Source: Prochlorococcus sp. AG-402-N23 (lineage in GTDB: Bacteria; Cyanobacteriota; Cyanobacteriia; PCC-6307; Cyanobiaceae). From it: 64,000 nt of DNA. Where the stretch lies: positions 1 through 64,000 of the forward strand of contig QCIX01000004.1 in assembly GCA_003216355.1 (NCBI GenBank). The letters are read 5' to 3'. A program made the translations under genes and the position numbers. The notes under the pieces were generated by a model. The model searched no databases. It was not told where the DNA came from and was given only the letters and a program-made list of their open reading frames with translations. Of the stretch, positions 55,326 to 64,000 are shown in pieces; the stretch's first letter is position 1; the number at the start of each line of letters is the position of its first letter.

Positions 55326-55937
55326 CTAGTTTCGATTGTTGGGTATATGTGATTCTAAAAATTGAGTTATTTCTTCAACTCCTATGCCGCTACTAAGGTT
55401 GGTAAAAAACCAAGGTTTCCCTTTTCTCATGAATTCAGTATCACTTTTCATAATATTTAAATCTGCACCAACTTTATCTGCTAAGTCAATTTTGTTTATT
55501 AATAATAAATCCGACCTTGTTATCCCTGGTCCCCCTTTTCTAGGAATTTTGTCTCCGGCAGATACATCAATAACATATATTGATAAATCTACAAGTTCTG
55601 GACTAAAACTAGATGCTAAATTGTCACCTCCACTTTCTACAAAAACAAAATCTAAAGGATTATATTTATTTTCTAAATCTAAAACTGCATTTTTATTTAA
55701 TGAACAATCCTCTCTTATCGCGGTATGAGGACAACCTCCTGTTTCTACACCAATAATCCTTCCTTCGTCTAAAACCTTTTTATTTATTAGAAAGTTAGCA
55801 TCTTCTTTAGTGTAGATATCATTGGTGACAACTGCTATCTCATAATTTTTTTTCATGCTTAAGCATAGAGTCTCTACTAATGCAGTTTTTCCTGAACCTA
55901 CAGGCCCAGCAACCCCTACTCTCAATTTGCTGCTCAT
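55326..55937 (-). CDS. ureG: Urease accessory GTPase UreG
   Basis: 203 residues. P-loop [14 protein letters not shown] begins near residue 11; the nickel-binding CPH is in [23 protein letters not shown] and [10 protein letters not shown] follow. UreG drives GTP-dependent nickel insertion into urease with UreDEF. Its ATG is 3 bases after the ureF stop. It ends the ureEFG operon on the minus strand. Confidence 0.96.
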   Translation of the reverse strand: MSSKLRVGVAGPVGSGKTALVETLCLSMKKNYEIAVVTNDIYTKEDANFLINKKVLDEGRIIGVETGGCPHTAIREDCSLNKNAVLDLENKYNPLDFVFVESGGDNLASSFSPELVDLSIYVIDVSAGDKIPRKGGPGITRSDLLLINKIDLADKVGADLNIMKSDTEFMRKGKPWFFTNLSSGIGVEEITQFLESHIPNNRN

Positions 55938-55940
55938 AAA

Positions 55941-56627
55941 TTAATTTCTAAAAAGTTTTGTATAAAGGTCATTATGATTTTGTTGTGCCATAGCTAAACC
56001 TACATTGCCAAAATAGATGTCATCAATTTCTTTGTCCATAATTTCTTTAGAAACTTTTGAAATTATTGCTAATAAGTCTCTTTGAATTAATTGTGCTTTT
56101 GTTGACCCAATAGGAATAATTCTTAATGCAGCACTAAGTTGGTTTGCACTCCACGCATAGAAAAAATTCTCAACCATTTCTAACTTGGTAATTTCAAAAC
56201 AATAACAAGCCCAACTCCACGCTAATGACCAGGAGCTTTTTTTATTATTTTCATATAGATATTCAAATCCAAATTCTTTGGTTAAATCAAAGAGAGATTT
56301 TGCCATTTGAATTTGTTGTTCTCTCATTTCGAGAGAGTCCTTTGATGAGAGGATCCACTTATCCAAACTCATTAGCTTTTGCAAATTACCTTTTAAATTT
56401 TTGCGGTCGTTTATCTCATTGAAAATATCAAAAAAATTTAGTAAAAGTCTTCCATCAAGTCTTATCTGACCAATTTTTAGTTCACTTATGATTAAGTCTT
56501 TTACCGAATTTGAATCTGTTAAATTTTTATTATGAAGATAACTCTCCATTCCCTCCGAATAACAAAATCCTCCAACTGGTAAGTTAGGACTTATTAATAA
56601 ATATTTTAATAAGTGACTTTTACTCAT
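55941..56627 (-). CDS. ureF: Urease accessory protein UreF
   Basis: About 228 residues. The UreF signature LLISPNLPVGGFCYSEGMES near the N-terminus is clear, and the C-terminus has QNHNDLYTKLFRN. UreF forms the UreDFG complex on urease and gates nickel transfer. I prefer the ATG at 56627, which overlaps the end of ureE; a GTG at 56639 would add four residues. Confidence 0.93.
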   Translation of the reverse strand: MSKSHLLKYLLISPNLPVGGFCYSEGMESYLHNKNLTDSNSVKDLIISELKIGQIRLDGRLLLNFFDIFNEINDRKNLKGNLQKLMSLDKWILSSKDSLEMREQQIQMAKSLFDLTKEFGFEYLYENNKKSSWSLAWSWACYCFEITKLEMVENFFYAWSANQLSAALRIIPIGSTKAQLIQRDLLAIISKVSKEIMDKEIDDIYFGNVGLAMAQQNHNDLYTKLFRN

Positions 56628-57069
56628 GACTATGGGCACCTCTTTCTGGAAAAAACTTTTTTTTCGTATTTTTTAAATCAATTTTAAAATTAAGAAGCAT
56701 ATTTTTAATAACATAATCATTTTTTGTTAGAAGAATGCCTTCTTCGATTTCTACTTCCACGTGTCTATTTCCAAGATGATAAGCAGTTTTAATAAGCTCA
56801 ATTTTAGAATTTGAACTTATTTCAATTAAATCTTCTGTTTTGGCAATTATCTCTACATAAAAATTGGACTTATTAGTTGAAAGAATATCTCCATCATTTA
56901 ATTTTCCATTTCTAGGTAATTGCAAAATTATTTCTTGATCACAATCAGTTAATCTTTTTCCTCTTAAGATTCTTCTTTCATCTGAACTTAAGGTAAGTTT
57001 TAGAAATGAACCTAATTTCGGTTTTTCCTTAATCCAATCAGTTACAACAATTTGTTTATTCATTCTCAT
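56620..57069 (-). CDS. ureE: Urease accessory protein UreE
   Basis: About 149 residues. The N-terminal domain has RGKRLTDCDQEIILQLPRNG, and the C-terminal metal-binding domain has TAYHLGNRHVEVEIEEG with the nickel-binding His. Only a short His tail remains (AHSHE), so storage capacity is low. Starts at 57075 (TTG), 57069 and 57063 (ATG) are possible. Overlaps ureF by 8 bases. Confidence 0.92.
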   Translation of the reverse strand: MRMNKQIVVTDWIKEKPKLGSFLKLTLSSDERRILRGKRLTDCDQEIILQLPRNGKLNDGDILSTNKSNFYVEIIAKTEDLIEISSNSKIELIKTAYHLGNRHVEVEIEEGILLTKNDYVIKNMLLNFKIDLKNTKKKFFPERGAHSHE

Positions 57070-57117
57070 AATCAAAATTTTTGGTTACTTTAATTTAGTA
57101 ATTAAAGAAAACAATTT

Positions 57118-58020
57118 ATGATTAAAACTTCATGGGAAGGTAATTGTTTCTTAAATTTTTTCAATAATAAAGCAAGTTTAGGAAACGTTGATAAAACAAT
57201 CTTTAAATCTAAATCAACTTCTCCTTATAAGTTATTAAAGTCTACTCATGATCAAGAGGGCAGATGCATTTTGCCTGTTCTACATACTGCAGGGGGATTG
57301 GTAGGAGGTGATTTACTCGATTTTGAGGTAAATCTTGAAAAAAACTCTAAGGTTTTGTTGACTACTTCTTCAGCTCAGAAAGTATATGGATCAGTTGGAA
57401 GATCTAAAATCAATCCAAAAGGAAGTTTTTCAAAGCAAAAGAATCTCATAAACATTCTTGACAATTCTCATTTAGAGTATCTTCCCCAAGAAACAATCAT
57501 CTTTGCAAATGGTTTATATGAGCAAATTTTTAAAGTATCTATTTCAGAAACTTCAAGTTTTTTATTTACTGATTTAATAAGACTTGGAAGATCTTCTTCC
57601 GGAGAATCTATTGAGAGTGGAGTTTTTAGGTCTAAATTAGAAATTATGAGAAAGAATGATTTACTTGATGATTGGGAATATGTTGATCAGATTGAATTAT
57701 CTAAAGCAAGTTTTGTGGCCAAGTCAGGCATGGATTACATGCCCGTTTTTGGATCCTTAATTTGGATTTGCGAAAAAGATTTTTCCAAGTCAAAAATAAA
57801 TAATCTGGTGGGAAATATAAAAAAGATTTTCAATGAAACTAATAATAATTTATCTATTGGAATCCTTGAAAATGGAATCTCTGTAAGATTCCTAGGATCT
57901 TCTTCTCAAGATGCTAGAAAATGTTTTTTTTGTATTTGGAAACAAATTAGGTCTGTTTGTGGATTTTGTGAGCCAAAATATCAAGGTGTGTGGCCTTTAC
58001 AAGATTCTATGAATTATTAA
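57118..58020 (+). CDS. ureD: Urease accessory protein UreD
   Basis: A 300-residue UreD/UreH scaffold for nickel insertion. Typical are [33 protein letters not shown], and [17 protein letters not shown] near residue 120. It diverges from ureE with only a short gap, so a shared promoter region is probable. ureA starts 50 bases downstream. Confidence 0.93.
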   Translation: MIKTSWEGNCFLNFFNNKASLGNVDKTIFKSKSTSPYKLLKSTHDQEGRCILPVLHTAGGLVGGDLLDFEVNLEKNSKVLLTTSSAQKVYGSVGRSKINPKGSFSKQKNLINILDNSHLEYLPQETIIFANGLYEQIFKVSISETSSFLFTDLIRLGRSSSGESIESGVFRSKLEIMRKNDLLDDWEYVDQIELSKASFVAKSGMDYMPVFGSLIWICEKDFSKSKINNLVGNIKKIFNETNNNLSIGILENGISVRFLGSSSQDARKCFFCIWKQIRSVCGFCEPKYQGVWPLQDSMNY

Positions 58021-58070
58021 TTATGTTCAGAAAGAACCTTTTTTGAGAATTTATAGATTAATTTTTTATT

Positions 58071-58373
58071 ATGCATCTTTCACCTCAAGAAAAGGATAAA
58101 TTATTGATTTTTTCTGCTGCACTTTTAGCTGAAAGAAGGCTTAGTCGAGGTCTTAAGCTTAATTATCCTGAAACAATTGCTTTTTTAAGTTTTCAAGTTC
58201 TTGAAGGAGCTCGAGATGGAAAAAGTGTAAGTCAATTAATGTCAGAGGGAACTACCTGGCTTTCAAAATCACAAGTTATGGAGGGTATTCCTGAAATGGT
58301 TGATGAAGTTCAAATAGAAGCAGTTTTCCCTGATGGAACAAAGTTAGTTACTATTCACAATCCGATTAACTAA
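58071..58373 (+). CDS. ureA: Urease gamma subunit
   Basis: 100 residues. The N-terminus [20 protein letters not shown] and later [20 protein letters not shown] are diagnostic of UreA. It is the smallest structural subunit of the urease (gamma-beta-alpha)3. ureB follows after 2 bases, making the operon ureABC. Confidence 0.97.
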   Translation: MHLSPQEKDKLLIFSAALLAERRLSRGLKLNYPETIAFLSFQVLEGARDGKSVSQLMSEGTTWLSKSQVMEGIPEMVDEVQIEAVFPDGTKLVTIHNPIN

Positions 58374-58375
58374 TT

Positions 58376-58696
58376 ATGAGTAATTTAATTCCTGGCGAAA
58401 TAATTCCTGAACAAGGTGAAATCGAATTAAATCTTGGTAAGGAAGTTAAAACAGTAAAAGTTTCTAATTCTGGAGATAGACCTGTACAAATTGGATCTCA
58501 TTATCATTTCTTTGAAGCTAATAAGGCTTTAATTTTTGATCGAGAGATAACACTTGGTATGCGTCTTGACATTCCTGCAGGAACAGCAATTAGATTTGAA
58601 CCTGGAGATACAACTGATGTCAAATTAGTTCCATATTCAGGTTTAAGAATTGCAAATGGTTTTAATTCATTGGTTAACGGTTCTTTAGATACTTAA
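58376..58696 (+). CDS. ureB: Urease beta subunit
   Basis: 106 residues with [19 protein letters not shown] at the start and the core [20 protein letters not shown], the standard UreB signature. It packs on the alpha subunit. The 2-base gap from ureA and 4-base gap to ureC indicate a tight operon. Confidence 0.97.
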   Translation: MSNLIPGEIIPEQGEIELNLGKEVKTVKVSNSGDRPVQIGSHYHFFEANKALIFDREITLGMRLDIPAGTAIRFEPGDTTDVKLVPYSGLRIANGFNSLVNGSLDT

Positions 58697-58700
58697 AATT

Positions 58701-60410
58701 ATGTCCTATAAAATTAACAGAAATACTTATGCGCAAACTTACGGACCCACTACAGGAGATCGAGTAAGGCTTGCTGATACCGAACTTTTTATAGAAGTAG
58801 AAAAGGATTTAACTACATACGGAGATGAAGTTAAATTCGGTGGAGGTAAAGTTATTCGAGATGGGATGGGACAGTCTCAAGTAAGAAGAGCTGATGGAGC
58901 TGTAGATACCGTAATAACTAATGCTTTGATAGTAGATTGGTGGGGAATTATTAAGGCTGATGTGGGTATAAAAGATGGAATGATTTTCGAAATTGGTAAG
59001 GCTGGTAATCCTGATATCCAAGATAATGTCGATATTGTTATTGGTGCATCAACAGAAGTAATAGCTGGAGAAGGCCATATCCTTACTGCAGGTTCAATAG
59101 ATACCCATATACATTTTATATGTCCCCAACAAATTGAAACAGCACTAGCTTCTGGAATCACAACTATGTTGGGAGGTGGAACTGGTCCTGCAACTGGCAC
59201 AAATGCCACTACTTGTACTCCTGGTTCTTTTCATATTGCAAGAATGCTTCAATCTGCAGAAGCATTTCCGATGAATTTAGGATTTTTTGGAAAAGGAAAC
59301 TCAACAAACGAGAGCAATCTTATTGATCAGGTTGAAGCTGGTGCTTGCGGATTGAAGCTTCACGAGGATTGGGGAACGACTCCTTCTACCATAAATACTT
59401 GTTTAAATGTTGCAGATAACTTTGATGTTCAAGTTTGTATTCATACCGATACGTTAAATGAGGCAGGCTTTGTAGAAGATACCATTAATGCTATTGCAGG
59501 AAGAACAATTCATACTTTTCACACCGAAGGAGCAGGCGGTGGTCATGCGCCAGATATTATTAAAGTTTGTGGAGAAAAAAATGTTCTTCCAAGTAGTACA
59601 AATCCAACAAGACCCTATACAAGAAACACATTAGAGGAACATCTTGATATGCTAATGGTCTGTCATCATTTAGATTCTAAAATTCCAGAAGATATTGCAT
59701 TCGCTGAATCAAGGATAAGAAGAGAGACCATTGCAGCGGAAGATATACTACATGACTTAGGCGCATTCTCCATTATTGCTAGTGACTCTCAAGCTATGGG
59801 AAGAGTTGGGGAAGTAATAACAAGAACTTTTCAAACTGCCCATAAAATGAAAGTACAAAGAGGACCTTTATCAGAGGATTCTGATAGGAACGATAATTAC
59901 AGAGTAAAGAGATATATCTCTAAAGTTACAATTAATCCCGCAATAGCTCATGGTATCAATAATTTTGTTGGATCTATAGAAAAGGGAAAAATTGCAGACT
60001 TAGTATTGTGGAAACCTTCCTTTTTTGCAGTAAAGCCTGAATTAGTTGTTAAAGGAGGATCTATAGCTTGGTCCCAAATGGGTGATGCAAATGCTTCAAT
60101 CCCAACCCCAGGTCCTGTACATGGTCGACCTATGTTTGCAAGTTTCGGTCAATCTCTAATTAAGAGTTCTTTTACCTTTTTAAGTAAAAATTCAATTGAT
60201 CAAAATATTCCAAATAAATTAGGCTTACAAAAGAAATGTATTGCCGTAGAAAATACCAGAAATATTAATAAATCACACTTAAAACTTAATAGTAAACTAC
60301 CAAATATTTCAGTTGATCCTCAAACTTATGAAGTTTTTTCTGATGGGGAACTTCTTACTTGTGAACCTCTTGATGAAGTCCCAATGGCTCAAAGGTACTT
60401 TTTACTTTAG
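58701..60410 (+). CDS. ureC: Urease alpha subunit (catalytic)
   Basis: 569 residues. The nickel sites are seen in [31 protein letters not shown] (carbamylated Lys), [15 protein letters not shown], and [17 protein letters not shown]; the flap cysteine lies in [15 protein letters not shown]. All active-site elements look intact. It hydrolyses urea from the Urt importer to ammonia and CO2. Its TAG overlaps the convergent gpgS TAA. Confidence 0.97.
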   Translation: MSYKINRNTYAQTYGPTTGDRVRLADTELFIEVEKDLTTYGDEVKFGGGKVIRDGMGQSQVRRADGAVDTVITNALIVDWWGIIKADVGIKDGMIFEIGKAGNPDIQDNVDIVIGASTEVIAGEGHILTAGSIDTHIHFICPQQIETALASGITTMLGGGTGPATGTNATTCTPGSFHIARMLQSAEAFPMNLGFFGKGNSTNESNLIDQVEAGACGLKLHEDWGTTPSTINTCLNVADNFDVQVCIHTDTLNEAGFVEDTINAIAGRTIHTFHTEGAGGGHAPDIIKVCGEKNVLPSSTNPTRPYTRNTLEEHLDMLMVCHHLDSKIPEDIAFAESRIRRETIAAEDILHDLGAFSIIASDSQAMGRVGEVITRTFQTAHKMKVQRGPLSEDSDRNDNYRVKRYISKVTINPAIAHGINNFVGSIEKGKIADLVLWKPSFFAVKPELVVKGGSIAWSQMGDANASIPTPGPVHGRPMFASFGQSLIKSSFTFLSKNSIDQNIPNKLGLQKKCIAVENTRNINKSHLKLNSKLPNISVDPQTYEVFSDGELLTCEPLDEVPMAQRYFLL

Positions 60411-61633
60411 AAGTTTTTAATTAATTCTTTTTCAGTTGTCTTTATATCTTGTGACCCTGCAATTGCCAGATCTTCTTGCAGTTTGTTCTCACATGATAGA
60501 ACTCTTGACCAACTTGGTAACTGTTGTGTAGTAGGGCAAGCTAAGTAATCTTCTGTAGCCGGTCTCAATAATTTCGCAAATTTTTGTACTGATAGCTCTT
60601 CTTCATGCCTATCGTATGGAAGTTGATTAACTGCAGAATCTAATCCAAATTGTTTTACCCGATCTTCCCCAACCCTTTTGTAGAGAACTTCTAAGGTTGC
60701 CAGTTGAGTACTTGTTAAGGTCTCTGCTTGATGCTCCATGAGACCTCTTAAAACACTTGAAAGAATTTCTGTACACATTTTTTGCAATCCTTCTTTAGAT
60801 GAATCACCAATATTCTTATGTTTGTGATCAAACAAACCTAGATCAACTTGGGCTATTTTGGAGGTTCTTACGTTTCTATAAACCTCTGATAATAAACCTA
60901 TCTCTAAACCCCAGTCACAAGGAATTCGTAAGTTCATAGCAAGGTCTTTAGTGAAAGCAAACTCACCTGCTAATGGATATCTAAATGATTGAAGATATTG
61001 TAAAAAAGGACCCTTCCCTACTAACTGCTCAAGACTTGCCAATAATGGACCAACAAATAATCTTGTTGCTCTACCTTGCAATTGATTGGTCTCTAAGGAT
61101 AACCTGCTGTAAAAAGCCTTTACATACGATATTCCATATGATTCATCCAGAAGTGGAAGTATCATTCTTGAAGGATACAAAGGACTAAAAGTTCTTATAT
61201 CAGCATCAAAAAGAGCAACAACTTCTGATTTCCTCGTCGCAACTCCTATGCCTTGCCATACAGCCCATCCTTTACCTGGAGTTCCTAAAAGTTCTAATCC
61301 ATTTTGTTCTTGACTTTTTAAGAGTTCTATTACAGAGGGAGAATTAGTCCATTGAACGTGAACTGGAAATGGCATTGAGTCAAAAAATGATTTTGCTGCT
61401 TTAACTTGCTCAACAGTTTTTGCTGAGAGAGCAATAACTAATTCATTTAACCCTGTAAGGTCTTTTAAAACTTCTCTTATGTCTTTTAATGCTGGACGCT
61501 CAAATTCTTCATATAAACAAGGTATTAAAATACTAGTTGATCTTTTTTTAAGACTTTTGTTTAATTCTTTAAGTAAATTCCTTGTAACTCCATATTCATG
61601 TATTGTTGTGATTAAACCTTGTTGAAAGTCCAT
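60407..61633 (-). CDS. gpgS: Glucosyl-3-phosphoglycerate synthase (GT81)
   Basis: A 408-residue glycosyltransferase. Features are [18 protein letters not shown] near the N-terminus, [16 protein letters not shown], and the metal/nucleotide motif [13 protein letters not shown], plus [20 protein letters not shown]. It transfers glucose from an NDP-glucose to 3-phosphoglycerate, the first step to the compatible solute glucosylglycerate. The pathway genes flank it: a phosphorylase and a phosphatase follow divergently. Confidence 0.88.
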   Translation of the reverse strand: MDFQQGLITTIHEYGVTRNLLKELNKSLKKRSTSILIPCLYEEFERPALKDIREVLKDLTGLNELVIALSAKTVEQVKAAKSFFDSMPFPVHVQWTNSPSVIELLKSQEQNGLELLGTPGKGWAVWQGIGVATRKSEVVALFDADIRTFSPLYPSRMILPLLDESYGISYVKAFYSRLSLETNQLQGRATRLFVGPLLASLEQLVGKGPFLQYLQSFRYPLAGEFAFTKDLAMNLRIPCDWGLEIGLLSEVYRNVRTSKIAQVDLGLFDHKHKNIGDSSKEGLQKMCTEILSSVLRGLMEHQAETLTSTQLATLEVLYKRVGEDRVKQFGLDSAVNQLPYDRHEEELSVQKFAKLLRPATEDYLACPTTQQLPSWSRVLSCENKLQEDLAIAGSQDIKTTEKELIKNF

Positions 61634-61683
61634 TTTCTAATTGATGTGCAGAATAGTATTAATACTTCGTTGATTTTTTCAAA

Positions 61684-63444
61684 GTGAAGCAAATTGATTC
61701 AAAGAAAAGATTAGATAGATTAAAGATTGATAAATTGTTAAAAACAATTTATTCAAATAATACTACAGAAGAAATTAATTTTATTTCAAATCAATTATTA
61801 CAGATTTTAGATGATTTCTCAGAGAAATCTGCTTATGAAGAAATAAGAGATAACGAAAGATGGAATGAATCTCATTCGGTTTTGATAACTTATGCAGATA
61901 CCATTTATAAAAATGACGAGGCAACACTAACAACTCTTGGTGAGTTATTAAGTAAACATTTTGGCAGTCTTTCTAAAGTTGTACATATTCTTCCTTTTTT
62001 GAAATCTACAAGTGATGGAGGTTTTGCAGTCTCAAGTTATGATTCTTTGGAAGAAAAATTTGGTGGTTGGGATGATCTCAAAAGTATTTCTAAAAATCAT
62101 GATTTAATGGCTGATTTAGTACTAAATCATGTCTCATCATCTCACCCATGGGTTCAACAATTTATTAAATCCCAAGAACCTGGAATATCAAATGTTTTTT
62201 CACCGAAACAAAATCTTGACTGGTCAATTGTAGTTAGACCTAGAAGTTCCTCTTTGTTTTCTCAAATAAATACTGAAGATGGCCCTAAACAAGTTTGGAC
62301 AACTTTTGGTCCAGATCAAATTGATTTGAATTGGCATAATCCAAAAATGACTCTTGAGTTCTTAAATTTAATTATTACTTATTTATCTAATGGAATTAAA
62401 TGGTTAAGGCTTGATGCTGTAGGTTTTATTTGGAAGGAATCAGGGACAACGTGCTTGCATTTACCTAAAGCACATTCAATTGTGAAACTCTTAAGAGTTC
62501 TTTTAGATAATCTTCTTGATGAGGGAGTTTTAATAACTGAAACTAATGTTCCTCAGAAGGAAAATCTATCTTATCTGATTCCTGATGATGAAGCCCACAT
62601 GGCATATAATTTCCCATTGCCTCCTCTTCTCCTAGAGGCGATTATTACTTCAAGAGCTGATATTCTAAACTCATGGATTTTTGATTGGCCTTTATTACCT
62701 GAAGATACTACTTTATTTAATTTCACTGCATCGCACGATGGTGTTGGGCTAAGAGCTCTTGAGGGTTTAATGAATGAGCAGAGAATTAAAGATTTATTAA
62801 TTAATTGTGAGAAAAGAGGCGGATTAGTAAGTCATAGACGTTTATCAAATGGTTATGATAAGCCTTATGAATTGAATATTAGTTGGTGGAGTGCAATGGA
62901 AGACTCCAGTAGAGATGCTAAAAGATTTCAATATGAGAGATTTATTTTGAGTCAATTATTAGTGATGGCTCTGAAAGGTGTCCCTGCATTTTATTTGCCG
63001 GCATTACTAGCTTCTGAAAATGATATAAAAAGTTTTGCTATGACAGGTCAAAGGAGAGACCTGAATAGAGAAAAATTTAAATTAGACAATCTTTTATCTG
63101 TTTTAAATAATCCAGAATCAAATGCCAATAAAAACTTACAATATCTTCGTAATGCTATGGATGTCAGATCAAATTTAAAGGAATTTCACCCTTCTTCAGA
63201 AATGAAATGTTTGTCTAAAGGTAGAAGTGATATTGTTGTGATCAAAAGAAGTAAAGGCCCCAAATCAGTTTTTGCAATCCATAACATGACTGAAAACAAA
63301 ATTAATTATCAATTGAATGATAATGATCTACCAAAAATAATTGATAATGATTTCAATAGCCAAGATTATTTAACATCCACTAAATACAATTGGAAAAATA
63401 TTAGTCTTGATCCTTTTCAAGTTATTTGGCTTAGTGCTTTATAA
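61684..63444 (+). CDS. GH13_18 phosphorylase, probably glucosylglycerate phosphorylase
   Basis: 586 residues, sucrose phosphorylase-like. GH13 motifs are DLVLNHVSSSHPW (region I), WLRLDAVGFIWKESG (nucleophile Asp), LITETNVPQ (acid/base Glu) and FTASHDGVGLRALEG (region IV). The sequence context with gpgS and the phosphatase points to reversible phosphorolysis of glucosylglycerate rather than sucrose. Start codon is GTG. The true substrate is inferred from neighbours. Confidence 0.8.
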   Translation: MKQIDSKKRLDRLKIDKLLKTIYSNNTTEEINFISNQLLQILDDFSEKSAYEEIRDNERWNESHSVLITYADTIYKNDEATLTTLGELLSKHFGSLSKVVHILPFLKSTSDGGFAVSSYDSLEEKFGGWDDLKSISKNHDLMADLVLNHVSSSHPWVQQFIKSQEPGISNVFSPKQNLDWSIVVRPRSSSLFSQINTEDGPKQVWTTFGPDQIDLNWHNPKMTLEFLNLIITYLSNGIKWLRLDAVGFIWKESGTTCLHLPKAHSIVKLLRVLLDNLLDEGVLITETNVPQKENLSYLIPDDEAHMAYNFPLPPLLLEAIITSRADILNSWIFDWPLLPEDTTLFNFTASHDGVGLRALEGLMNEQRIKDLLINCEKRGGLVSHRRLSNGYDKPYELNISWWSAMEDSSRDAKRFQYERFILSQLLVMALKGVPAFYLPALLASENDIKSFAMTGQRRDLNREKFKLDNLLSVLNNPESNANKNLQYLRNAMDVRSNLKEFHPSSEMKCLSKGRSDIVVIKRSKGPKSVFAIHNMTENKINYQLNDNDLPKIIDNDFNSQDYLTSTKYNWKNISLDPFQVIWLSAL

Positions 63445-63446
63445 AA

Positions 63447-64000
63447 ATGATAGAAAATTCTTCTATTTGGGTAGTGAGTGATGTAGATGGTACTTTAATG
63501 GATCACTCTTATGATTTATCGCCTGCTAAAGAAACTATAAAAACACTACAAAAAATATCTATACCCGTAATTCTTTGTACAAGCAAGACGGCCTCAGAGG
63601 TGAGAATTATCAGAAATGAACTTAATTTAACAGATCCATATATTGTTGAGAATGGTGCGGCAATATATGGTGAATCTCTTAAAAGAGTAAACGGAGAAAT
63701 TATTCTTGGAATAAAATACGAATCTCTTGAAGAAATCTTGAATTTTATTTCTAAAGAAATTGATTACAAACTTACTCCTCTTAATAATCTCACTGATCAA
63801 GAAGCCACTCAGCTTACAGGTTTAAAAGGCAACTCATTGACCTTAATGCGTGATAGATACTGGAGCATGCCTTTTTTGAATCCGCCAAGTTATTTAGAAG
63901 AGAAAATTAATATCTGTTGTAAAAAATTTAATGTTGATATTTTTAAGGGCAATAGAATGAGTCACTTATTATCTTCAAAATCCAATAAAGGTAAAGCAAT
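63447..64000 (+). CDS. HAD-IIB mannosyl/glucosyl-3-phosphoglycerate phosphatase, truncated by window end
   Basis: About 184 codons are visible from the ATG at 63447, which overlaps nothing and follows the phosphorylase stop by 2 bases. HAD motif I is VVSDVDGTLMDHSYDL, motif II is VILCTSKTASEV, and IVENGAAIYG follows, as in the MPGP family. It would dephosphorylate glucosyl-3-phosphoglycerate made by GpgS. The 3' end lies outside the window. Confidence 0.85.
   Translation, partial: MIENSSIWVVSDVDGTLMDHSYDLSPAKETIKTLQKISIPVILCTSKTASEVRIIRNELNLTDPYIVENGAAIYGESLKRVNGEIILGIKYESLEEILNFISKEIDYKLTPLNNLTDQEATQLTGLKGNSLTLMRDRYWSMPFLNPPSYLEEKINICCKKFNVDIFKGNRMSHLLSSKSNKGKA

Noticed and set aside
55384-55728. 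114-aa frame antisense to ureG
   Set aside because: Mirror of the UreG reading frame.

Overview
The window is AT-rich, densely packed DNA from a marine picocyanobacterium, most likely a high-light-adapted Prochlorococcus. The evidence is the gene set and style: geranylgeranyl reductase (chlP), class II FBP/SBPase, phosphoribulokinase, both aldolase classes, a urea transporter plus urease cluster, a CcsA-type cytochrome c factor, glucosylglycerate genes, very short spacers and frequent GTG/TTG starts. The assignment is inferred from protein resemblance, not from a database search. I see no rRNA or tRNA genes, insertion sequences, prophage genes or CRISPR arrays.

Layout. 1-8.1 kb: end of glyS, chlP, a VanY-like peptidase, typA, a DUF309 protein, lptB preceded by a possible remnant ORF, ccsA and rpe. 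8.2-20.8 kb: carbon and tetrapyrrole metabolism (glpX, hemA, glgC, gnd, pgl), a CIA30 protein, ilvD, a uracil phosphoribosyltransferase-like protein, a pentapeptide protein, a CobW GTPase, a zinc-finger microprotein, purS and purQ. 20.8-26.6 kb, minus strand: class II and class I aldolases, an oxidoreductase, accD and phosphoribulokinase. 26.7-36.7 kb, minus strand: leuB, lpxD, proB, a YqeG phosphatase, DUF3727, ruvX, a GNAT-like protein, a CofE-like protein, a thioredoxin-fold protein, DUF3685 and hisA. 36.8-41.8 kb: a CSP41-like epimerase, pgsA, a PPC-glutaredoxin fusion, nth and a FutC-like ATPase.

41.8-50.1 kb is the accessory-looking part. It combines iron biology (ferritin, Fur-box-like operators, a Cys-rich Crp-family regulator, a 40-residue Cys-rich ORF), a Rieske oxygenase / 33-aa membrane peptide / lone ABC ATPase operon, and a run of small ORFs, many with one membrane segment. 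Several of these are very short and were found by reading frames by eye.

50.1-60.4 kb is the nitrogen block: urtABCDE and ureGFE on the minus strand, ureDABC on the plus strand. A good NtcA-type promoter lies ahead of urtA and a hairpin lies between urtA and urtB. 60.4-64 kb holds the glucosylglycerate genes: glucosyl-3-phosphoglycerate synthase (minus), a GH13_18 phosphorylase (plus) and a cut-off phosphoglycerate phosphatase (plus).

Taken together, the window covers much of the Calvin cycle and oxidative pentose phosphate pathway, urea import and hydrolysis, compatible-solute synthesis, and an iron-responsive locus. The most promising undescribed material is the small-ORF, Fur-associated region at 41.8-49.8 kb.
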